This document shows, piece by piece, positions 25,884-33,425 of a stretch of 50,057 nucleotides of DNA. The translations under genes were made by a program, and so were the position numbers. The stretch lies in NCBI GenBank assembly GCA_016208685.1, contig JACQXM010000035.1:1-50057 (forward strand). The letters run 5' to 3'. The notes beneath the pieces were generated by a model. It was not told where the DNA came from, did not search any database, and saw only the letters and a program-made list of their open reading frames with translations. This DNA is from Planctomycetota bacterium (GTDB lineage Bacteria; Planctomycetota; Phycisphaerae; UBA1845). Each line of letters begins with the position of its first letter. The first letter of the stretch is position 1.

Positions 25884-28398
25884 ATAGGTGTGCGGCGGCA
25901 GGTCGGGCGGGGCCAGCGAGACCCGGCTCCCACTCCGGCTCGGGGAACAGAGTGCCCGTCGGTTCGTAATCGGCGTTGTTGTCGCGCATCAGCTGATGAT
26001 CGCTGTCGAATCGCAGCGACTCGATGTCGAACTTCACCACCGTCAGCCGCAAGCGGTCCTCGCAGACCTCTCCGCCGTCGCTGAAGCGCAGCCGCAACTC
26101 CACATCCTGCTGCGCGCCGCTGACGACCACCCCTTCCACGAACACCGTCAGCGGCAGGTCCCCGGCCGGGAAAACGTGCGGCAAGGGAATCAGGATGCCG
26201 CGATTGGCCGTCTCGTAGACCTTCACCCTCGACCCGCCGGCCACGAGGCTGAGCTCCACCGATCCCGTGAGCGCCGCGTCTCGCGACAACGTCAACGGGA
26301 ACAGGTCATCCTCGCTGAACGTGGGCCCAGCCTCGTCGCGATCGGGAACGCCGTTGCCGTTGTCATCGTCATCGTTGACCGGCAGCAGCCCGCCGGGATC
26401 GACTTCCTGTCCCGGCGGTACGCAGGCGAAGATCAGGTCCACCCGTTCGACTACGTTGACGATGGTGTAGTCAAAGCACACCGCCCCGGCGCTGCTGGTC
26501 GCCTGGAGGCCGATGTTCACCGGCCCGGGCGCTACATCGGGCGAGACGGTCACCGTCGCCGTCCTCACATGCGCCCCGCCGGAGCAGGAGTTGCCCGCCG
26601 GCCAGGCGACGCTCACCCCCGGCGGCGGCGGCCCGGCCGGCGCGTAGCTCATCGCGCCGCAACTCGGCCAGCAATCGCCGGAGACGTCCAGTGTCACGCT
26701 CCCGCCGGGACACACCGTGGCCGACCCCAGCGCGATGCTGCACCCCTCCGCCGTGCACACCCCATTGTAGCACGTCCCCGTATCACAACTGACGCACTGC
26801 CGCGGAGGATAGGAACAGACGGCCGCGTCGGGATTCGCCGGGTCCGGCGTGCACATATCGTAGGTGCAGCGGTTGTAGTCCACGCAGGCCAGGCGGTTCA
26901 CGCAGGTGGCCAGGTCGAGGCACTCGTCGAGGGTGCAGGGGTCGCCGTCGTCGCAGAGGTTGCTGTACACGCAGCCCGGTCCGCCACGGGCACCCGCCGA
27001 CAGCTCGCAGTGCTCTTCGGTACAGCCGTTGCCGTCGTCGCAGTCCACGGGGCGCTCGCTGCACGTGCCGTTGTCGCACCAGCGTACATGGCAGGCGTCG
27101 GAGGGTTCGGGGCACAGGTCCTCGTACACGCACCCCAGGGATGCATCGCAGTGTTCGGTGGTGCAGGTATCCCCATCGTCGCAATCGAGGGGCTCCTCGA
27201 TACAGCTTCCGTCGCTGCACCGCCGCCCCAAGCACACGCTCGTGGGGGGCGGGCAAACCGGTTCATAGACGCACTCCCCGGTCCCGGGATCACAATACTC
27301 GGTCGTGCAGGGGTCGTTGTCGTCGCAGTTCCGCGGCTCATGGATACAGGCGTTGTCGACGCAACGGATCCTTTCGCACGGCTGGGGAAGCGGACATCGG
27401 GGCGAATGCACGCAGCCCACCCCTGGGGTGCAAGTGTCAATCGTCCAGCAGTCGCCGTCATCGCAGACGACTGGCTCGGGCACGCAGCTACCGCTTTGGC
27501 AGATCAGCCGGGTGCAAGGATCGTAGCTTTCGCAGCGACCCAGGTAATAGCAGCTCCCGTTGAAGCAGCCCAGGGGGCTCTCACAACCCGTCGGCGCCGG
27601 GCAGACTACGCCGCAGCAACGATCCTGCCGGCAGCAAGGATTGGTCGAACCACAGCACTCCCCGCCACAGCCGCACGAGGCGCGCGACAGCGCGTGGTCG
27701 ATTGCCTCGTCGGGATCATCCGGGGCGAATGGCTGGTCCTCGTCGAGATCGCCGGTTTCCACCGGCGCCGACTTTCCTACCGGAGCACACGCAATCGCGT
27801 CCGCCTTGAGCCAGCCGCTGGCAGCCCGCGGACCTGACTGCGGAAACGCGAACCCCATAAGCTCATAGGCTAAGGAGCGCGTCGCGATGGTCCAGGTGCC
27901 GCTTTCCGCCGCATCCGGGCCGGCAGGTTCGGGATGCGCCCCCGGGGCTTTCCACCCGTCGCGGCCGGAAGGCCGCCCGTCGCCGCGGCTTTGGGTAAGC
28001 CCCGAGCCTCCGTCCTCCGGCAGATCATCGTCGAACACGAAAACCGTAACCCCAAGATCGCGCGAGAGGCACCGCGTCGCGAGTTCCACGTCGCGCTCCG
28101 TGAACAGTAGGCGGTCAAAGAGGTAGACGCCTTCATCGAGGAAATCGCGCCACCACGCCAGGTATGCCTGCGAGGGCAAGGTGGGCTCGCGTTCGGCCGC
28201 GGCTTCGTAAATGACCAGGACGCCCTGCTCGGTCTCCACCTGCATGCGGAGCGAGACCGACGATCCCACCGTGCGCGGGGGGTCACCGGCCATTCCCGCT
28301 GACGGCGCGCCGAGCGCAACCATCAGTCCCGCAAGGGTACAGACAAACCGAACGAGTTTCGGACCACGGAGCCGAGGTTCGTCGCACAAGCACAACAT
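25732..28398 (-). CDS. Large secreted Cys-rich protein, N-terminal part; frameshifted
   Basis: An 888-codon frame whose last 60 or so codons (after EPEWEPG, near 25920) are out of frame; the true protein continues in 25056-25883. A signal peptide (LVRFVCTLAGLMVALGAPSA, ending near residue 35) is followed by an unfamiliar region of about 160 residues. Then come Cys-rich tandem units of about 40 residues (C-D-D-G-D-x-C-T-x-E-x-C pattern, e.g. CDDNDPCTTEYCDPGTGEC), at least five copies, similar to the units in the subtilase at 43574. Two sandwich-like regions follow with DDDDNGNGVPDRDE, a calcium-site type stretch. The start is uncertain: ATG 28398 begins close to the signal peptide, while an open frame runs to a TTG at 28458. 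A 534-bp part of this gene is copied at 22331-24117. GC is lower at its 3' end. Confidence 0.8.
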   Translation of the reverse strand: MLCLCDEPRLRGPKLVRFVCTLAGLMVALGAPSAGMAGDPPRTVGSSVSLRMQVETEQGVLVIYEAAAEREPTLPSQAYLAWWRDFLDEGVYLFDRLLFTERDVELATRCLSRDLGVTVFVFDDDLPEDGGSGLTQSRGDGRPSGRDGWKAPGAHPEPAGPDAAESGTWTIATRSLAYELMGFAFPQSGPRAASGWLKADAIACAPVGKSAPVETGDLDEDQPFAPDDPDEAIDHALSRASCGCGGECCGSTNPCCRQDRCCGVVCPAPTGCESPLGCFNGSCYYLGRCESYDPCTRLICQSGSCVPEPVVCDDGDCWTIDTCTPGVGCVHSPRCPLPQPCERIRCVDNACIHEPRNCDDNDPCTTEYCDPGTGECVYEPVCPPPTSVCLGRRCSDGSCIEEPLDCDDGDTCTTEHCDASLGCVYEDLCPEPSDACHVRWCDNGTCSERPVDCDDGNGCTEEHCELSAGARGGPGCVYSNLCDDGDPCTLDECLDLATCVNRLACVDYNRCTYDMCTPDPANPDAAVCSYPPRQCVSCDTGTCYNGVCTAEGCSIALGSATVCPGGSVTLDVSGDCWPSCGAMSYAPAGPPPPGVSVAWPAGNSCSGGAHVRTATVTVSPDVAPGPVNIGLQATSSAGAVCFDYTIVNVVERVDLIFACVPPGQEVDPGGLLPVNDDDDNGNGVPDRDEAGPTFSEDDLFPLTLSRDAALTGSVELSLVAGGSRVKVYETANRGILIPLPHVFPAGDLPLTVFVEGVVVSGAQQDVELRLRFSDGGEVCEDRLRLTVVKFDIESLRFDSDHQLMRDNNADYEPTGTLFPEPEWEPGLAGPARPAAAHLCGADLLPRRGLQHGAERGDARGAERPAAVRHGHAGAEDSEALRAAGLAHR

Positions 28399-28461
28399 CG
28401 CGACACGCCGTTGAATAGGTTGGCCACATACACTAACCGTTTGCCGACCATGAATCAAGCG

Positions 28462-28485
28462 AAAAACGCACGTCGATGCGTTTTT
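28462..28485. terminator. Symmetric A/T-flanked hairpin in the divergent gap
   Basis: AAAAACGCA (28462-28470), loop CGTCGA, and TGCGTTTTT (28477-28485), a perfect 9-bp arm stem with an A-run on one side and a T-run on the other. It lies 64 bp upstream of the Cys-rich gene ATG and 240 bp upstream of the M16 peptidase. It could end readthrough on either strand or act as a leader hairpin. It is the only AT-rich stem of this kind I noticed in the window. The remaining 28399-28724 gap shows nothing further that I can name. Confidence 0.4.
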
Positions 28486-28724
28486 TGGTGTAGATTCCCT
28501 GGGGCGCCAAGCGTCCCGGATGGGGCCGACATGGCCGGGCCGCCCGGTTTGTCGGACGTCAGTACTGGCCAGGAGTTCCCGTGCCGGCAGACGCGTCCTT
28601 ACAAGAAGGATCGCCCCCGGGGTTTCCGGAAGCCGCCGGAGCGGTTAGCGTACCCTCTGCCTCCGCCTGCAAGGGACGGGCGCCGGCATGACCGAGCGAA
28701 GCTCATTTCCAAAGGAACGACAAC

Positions 28725-31583
28725 ATGAACAGCCTGATCCGAATGGCCCGCTGGGGGGTTTGTCTGGCCGCGTTCGCGGCGATTGCGCCCGCGCTTTCCG
28801 CCGCGCCGCTGCCCAACGACTCGCGCATCCTCTCCGGCAAGCTGCCCAACGGGGTGAAGTGGATGTATCGCGAGCATGCCAACCCGCCGGGCAAGATGGC
28901 CCTGATGATGCACGTGAACAGCGGCTCGCTGAACGAGGCCGACGCCCAGCGCGGGTTGGCGCACTTCATCGAGCACATGTGCTTCAACGGCACCGAGAAC
29001 TTCCCCCCCGGAAAGCTCATCCCCTACTTCGAGAGCATCGGCATGGAGTTCGGGCCGGACCTCAACGCCTTCACCAGCTTCGACCAGACTTCGTACATGC
29101 TGTTCACGCCCAACGTCGAGCCGGAGCAGATCGACAAGGCCCTCACCGTGATGAGCGACTATGCCTTCCGCGCCCTGCTCGTGGACGAGGAAATCGAGAA
29201 GGAGCGGGGCGTGGTCCTGGAAGAGGCGCGATCGCGGAAGAGTGCCTTCCAGCGCATCATGGATAAGCTCTGGCCGGAGCTGTTCGAGGGCTCGCGCTTC
29301 GGCGTGCGCATTCCCATCGGCGACGAGCAGGTGCTGGCCACGGCCAAGCGCGAGCAGTTTGTGGACTACTACCGCACCTGGTACCGGCCGGAGAACGTGA
29401 CCATCATGCTGGTGGGCGACGCCAAGCCGGAGGTCGTCACGCCGCTGATTGAGAAGTGGTTCGGGACCTACAAGGCCGAGGCGACACCGCGCAAGGAGCT
29501 GCGCTCGGAATTCAAGCTGTTCACCCGGGAGCGGGCCATCGTGGTCACGGACCCGGAGATGGCCTTCTGCGACGTGGACATGACCAACATCGGTCCGGCG
29601 CGTCCCCCGACCACCACCGCGGAGCAATGGCGCACGGAACTGGTGGAACGCATCGGCACCTGGATCGTCAACCGCCGCTACCAGGAGCGGGTCAACAAGG
29701 GCGAAGCGAGCTTCCGCAACGCCGATGCCAGTGTGCGCGGCTTCTTCAACGACGCCCTGCTGATCAACGCCAGCGCCTCCGGCGAACCGGCGGACTGGGC
29801 GAAGATGCTTGACGAGACCATCGTGGAGGTCAACCGGGCCAGGGAGTTCGGCTTCACGGAGCGCGAGTTGAATCTGGCGCGAAAGGAACTGCTCGCAGAG
29901 GCGGAGCACGCCGTGGAAACCGAGTCCACCCGCAACGCCCAGGGCATCATCCGCCAGATGAACTTCGCGGTGAACAATGAGGAGCCGGTGCTTTCGGCGC
30001 AGCAGGAGCTTGACCTGTTCAAGGAGCTCCTGCCCTCGGTTCAGTTGGCCGAGGTGAGCGAGACGTTCAAGAAGCATTTCACGCCGGGCACCTTCGCCTA
30101 TGTCGTGACCATGAAGGAGGCCGAGGGAATCAAGATTCCCTCGCGCGACGAGGTGCTGGCCGCCGCCAAGGCCGCCTGGACTCGCAAGGTCGAACCCATC
30201 AAGGAGGAGGCTGCGCCTACGGACCTGCTCGCCAAGCTCCCCACGCCCGGCAAGGTCGTGGAGAGTAAGACGGACGCCGACCTGGGCATCACCAGCGCCT
30301 GGCTGGACAACGGCGCCCGCGTGCACCATCGGTTCATGGACTACAAGAAAGAGACGGTGATGGTGAGCATCTCCCTGGCCGGTGGGGACATCGAGGAGAC
30401 CGCGAAGAACACAGGCATCACCGACGTGGCGCTGCTGGCGGTGCAGGAGGCGGCCACCAGCCGGCTCACCTCCACGCAGATGCGCGACCTGATGACCGGC
30501 AAGAACATCGAGGTCGGCGGCAGCAACGATCAAATGGCCGCGGTGATCGAGATCACCGGCTCGCCCAAGGATCTCGAGGCTGGTTTGCAGAAGGCGCATG
30601 CCCTGCTCACCGACGGCAAGATCGAGGAAGCGGCCTTCAAGAACTGGAAGCTCCAGACGCTGCAACAGATCGACATGTTGCAGAAGATGCCGCGCTTCAA
30701 AGCGGCGGAGGCCACCGAGGACCTGCTCTCCGGCGGCGACCCGCGGCGGGCGTTTCCCACCAAGGAATCGGTCGAGGCCGTCGCGCTCGCCGATGCCCAG
30801 GCGTGGTTTACCCGCCTGTGCCGCGAGGCGCCGATCGAGGTCGCGGTGGTGGGAGATATCAAGCTTGAAGAGGCAATGCCGCTGGTCGAGAAGTACATTG
30901 GTTCCTTGCCCAAGCGGTCGCGGAACGCGGAGCACCTCAACAAGCTGCGGAAACTCTCCCGCTCCACGGGCCCGCTGCTTCGCGACGTGAAGGTGGAGAC
31001 GGTCACGCCCCAGGCCATGACCATGGCCGGCTTCATGGGCACCGAGGGACGGAATATCGCCGATACGCGCGCCATGGAACTGGCGTCGGAAACCGTGAGC
31101 AGTCGGCTGATCAAGAAGGTGCGCGAAGAACTGGCGATCGTTTACTCCCTGCGCGGCAACCACAACCCTTCGTGGATCTACGAGGATTCCGGGCGTTTCC
31201 AGGCCGGCGCTCCCTGTGATCCAGCCAATGCCGCGCGGGTGGCGGACGAAATCCACAAGATATACAAGGATTTCGCGGACAATGGCCCGACCGCCGAAGA
31301 GCTGGAGAACGCCAAGAAGCAGGTCGCGAACAACCTCGACACCGAAATGCGCGAGCCGCGCTTCTGGTGGGGCGTGCTGCGGCATCACGACCTGTTCGGG
31401 CGCGATCTCAACGAGCTGAAGGCTGAGAAGGAGGCCTATCAGCGCTTCACGGCGGAACAGGTGCAGAAGGTGTTCAAGAAGTACTACACACCGGAGCGGC
31501 AGTTCCGCGTGACCGCGGTGCCCACGGGAGCCCCCGCCGGCGAAGTGAACGACAAGGCCGGTGCCACTCCGGCGACCCCGTAA
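28725..31583 (+). CDS. M16 family zinc metallopeptidase (pitrilysin type)
   Basis: An exported 952-residue zinc peptidase of the pitrilysin/PqqL class. A signal peptide (residues 1-27, AAFAAIAPALSA) precedes the inverted zinc motif HFIEH (His80, Glu83, His84); the third ligand is a Glu about 75 residues later in EKERGVVLEE (near Glu160). The arrangement is of the long type with two M16 halves: an active N-terminal half and a C-terminal half (from about residue 515, GITSAWLDNGARVHHRF) without a zinc motif. It should cleave short unfolded peptides in the periplasm. A good AAAGGA lies 8 nt before ATG 28725. Next on the same strand, 285 bp on, is an octaheme cytochrome; no tie between the two is visible. 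The length fits a single-chain PqqL-like enzyme. Confidence 0.93.
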   Translation: MNSLIRMARWGVCLAAFAAIAPALSAAPLPNDSRILSGKLPNGVKWMYREHANPPGKMALMMHVNSGSLNEADAQRGLAHFIEHMCFNGTENFPPGKLIPYFESIGMEFGPDLNAFTSFDQTSYMLFTPNVEPEQIDKALTVMSDYAFRALLVDEEIEKERGVVLEEARSRKSAFQRIMDKLWPELFEGSRFGVRIPIGDEQVLATAKREQFVDYYRTWYRPENVTIMLVGDAKPEVVTPLIEKWFGTYKAEATPRKELRSEFKLFTRERAIVVTDPEMAFCDVDMTNIGPARPPTTTAEQWRTELVERIGTWIVNRRYQERVNKGEASFRNADASVRGFFNDALLINASASGEPADWAKMLDETIVEVNRAREFGFTERELNLARKELLAEAEHAVETESTRNAQGIIRQMNFAVNNEEPVLSAQQELDLFKELLPSVQLAEVSETFKKHFTPGTFAYVVTMKEAEGIKIPSRDEVLAAAKAAWTRKVEPIKEEAAPTDLLAKLPTPGKVVESKTDADLGITSAWLDNGARVHHRFMDYKKETVMVSISLAGGDIEETAKNTGITDVALLAVQEAATSRLTSTQMRDLMTGKNIEVGGSNDQMAAVIEITGSPKDLEAGLQKAHALLTDGKIEEAAFKNWKLQTLQQIDMLQKMPRFKAAEATEDLLSGGDPRRAFPTKESVEAVALADAQAWFTRLCREAPIEVAVVGDIKLEEAMPLVEKYIGSLPKRSRNAEHLNKLRKLSRSTGPLLRDVKVETVTPQAMTMAGFMGTEGRNIADTRAMELASETVSSRLIKKVREELAIVYSLRGNHNPSWIYEDSGRFQAGAPCDPANAARVADEIHKIYKDFADNGPTAEELENAKKQVANNLDTEMREPRFWWGVLRHHDLFGRDLNELKAEKEAYQRFTAEQVQKVFKKYYTPERQFRVTAVPTGAPAGEVNDKAGATPATP

Positions 31584-31868
31584 CCGCGCAGACGCCGGCC
31601 CGGTTGCCGTCGTATCGAACGGCTGTGTGCCGGTCGGATCGGTTGCGACGGACTTGCGGATTCGCGCTTCGGCCGCCGGCCCAAGGAGCCACCCAACGGT
31701 GGGCAAGCGGCACCACGAATAGTGCGCCGCGCCCGACGTGGGTCGTCCGCGCGCCGGCGCAGGACACCTTGGCGTTACGTTTGACGCTCGCCGCCAGCAG
31801 GCCTATCCTGCGCCCGTCGTCGGCGCGTGACCCGTGAAGAAGAAAAGTGCCCAGCCGGAGAGAAGACT

Positions 31869-33119
31869 ATGGTGCGTTGGCAGCTTCTGGTGATGGTGGC
31901 GATCGGCTCGGGCGCGGCGGCGGCAGAACCGCTACAATGCGTGGAATGCCACAAGAAGATCACCCCGGGGATCGTCACCGACTGGCAAGCGAGCAAGCAC
32001 GCGGAGAACGCCGTCTCCTGCGATAGCTGCCACGGCGACGGCCACAGCGGCGCCGACGACGTTGCCAAAGTTCGCATTCCCACGCCGGAAACCTGCGCCG
32101 CGTGCCACGCCGACCAGGTGGCGCAGTTCAAGCGAGGCAAACACGCCTTCGGCTGGGCGGCGATGAAGGCGATGCCCACGGCGCATGCCCAACCCGTGGC
32201 GCTGATGGAGGGCATGAAGGGCTGCGGCGGCTGCCATAAGATCGGGCTGAAGACCGAGGAGGAGATTCGAGCGCTCAAGAAGGACGGCGCCGGCTTCGGC
32301 GTCGCGTCGTGCGACGCCTGCCACACGCGGCACCTGTTCTCGGTGGCCGAGGCACGTCAACCGCAGGCCTGCCAGACGTGTCACATGGGCTTCGATCACC
32401 CGCAATGGGAAATGTACCACGCCTCCAAGCACGGCGTGCGCTTCCTGCTGCGTCAGAACGGCGTGCTGCCCCCGACGGTGTCAGCCCCCACCTGCCAGAC
32501 GTGCCACATGCAGGAAGGCAACCACGAGGTACGCACGCCCTGGGGGTTCCTGGCCGTGCGACTGCCACTACCCGAGGACAAGCAGTGGGCCGCCGATCAG
32601 GCCACCATCCTCCAGGCGCTGGGCGTGCTCGATCCGGAAGGCAAGCCCACGCCTCGGCTGGACGTGGTCAAGGGAGCCGACGTCGCCCGATTGGACGCCG
32701 AGAGCTTCAACAAGGAGCGCGAGAAACTCTTCAAGGTATGCAGCGAATGCCACTCCGAGAACTTCGCCCGGGCGGAGCTGGCGAAGGGGGACGACATGAT
32801 CCGCGAAGCGGACCGCCTGCTCGCGGAAGCGATCCGCATCATCGCCGATCTGTACAAGGACGGCGTGCTCAAGAAGCCTGAGAAGTACGCGCATCCCTTC
32901 CCCGACCTGCTCACTTTCCACGACGCACCCACGCCCATCGAGCAGCGGCTCTTCGTCATGCACCTGGAGCACCGCATGCGCGCTTTCCAGGGCACGTTCC
33001 ACGCCAACCCGGACTACGCCTTGTGGTACGGCTGGAGCGAGATGCGCCGCGATCTTACGGAGATCAAGGAGATGGCCGGCGAGCTGCGCGCCAAGCACGG
33101 CGGGGGGCATAAGCCGTAG
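31869..33119 (+). CDS. Octaheme c-type cytochrome of the hydroxylamine oxidoreductase type
   Basis: An exported cytochrome of 416 residues with eight CXXCH sites (starting at residues 24, 51, 76, 119, 148, 168, 209 and 291). A short signal peptide (LLVMVAIGSGAAAA) precedes the first. The KH-x8-type segments before some hemes (ASKHAENAVSCDSCH; HASKHGVRF) and the last region (TFHANPDYALWYGWSEM) look like the HAO/reductive Hao family, where the heme chain is followed by a helical C-terminal bundle. Its length is at the short end of that family. It could reduce or oxidise small nitrogen species in the periplasm; I cannot tell the direction, nor whether the catalytic heme carries the Tyr cross-link. 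GGAGAG is about 9 nt before ATG 31869; the frame upstream to 31827 adds 14 unlikely residues. No partner quinol oxidase or cytochrome gene is adjacent. Confidence 0.82.
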   Translation: MVRWQLLVMVAIGSGAAAAEPLQCVECHKKITPGIVTDWQASKHAENAVSCDSCHGDGHSGADDVAKVRIPTPETCAACHADQVAQFKRGKHAFGWAAMKAMPTAHAQPVALMEGMKGCGGCHKIGLKTEEEIRALKKDGAGFGVASCDACHTRHLFSVAEARQPQACQTCHMGFDHPQWEMYHASKHGVRFLLRQNGVLPPTVSAPTCQTCHMQEGNHEVRTPWGFLAVRLPLPEDKQWAADQATILQALGVLDPEGKPTPRLDVVKGADVARLDAESFNKEREKLFKVCSECHSENFARAELAKGDDMIREADRLLAEAIRIIADLYKDGVLKKPEKYAHPFPDLLTFHDAPTPIEQRLFVMHLEHRMRAFQGTFHANPDYALWYGWSEMRRDLTEIKEMAGELRAKHGGGHKP

Positions 33120-33425
33120 AGGTCGTCGGTTCCCCTGCGTCGCGCGACCGGATCGTTTACGGATTTGTTCCGCCCAGACGCGCAGCGGTTGTTCGCATGC
33201 ACTGGGAGGAATCGTACCACACGGTCCGCACCCGGCCGCTCGCACCGCAGTGGCGATGAAGCAGCGTAGGCGCGCCGGCCGGCAGGGCGACGCCCCGGCG
33301 TCCGAACCTTGGCATGGTCCCCGCGGGACCCTCCCGGTGCGTAGACGGAGTTTGCCGATCGGCCGCTACCGGAGATTGCGAACTCCCCCAACGATCACGC
33401 TCGAAAGGTCAAATCGAAGGACGAT
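33120..33425. other. Gap between convergent genes
   Basis: 306 bp between the 3' ends of the octaheme cytochrome gene and the beta-strand-repeat gene. I see no gene, strong hairpin with a T-run, or repeat that matches the other elements in the window. Confidence 0.4.

Noticed and set aside
28599..31706. Long minus-strand open frame of about 1035 codons
   Set aside because: It is antisense to the M16 peptidase and has no family features.
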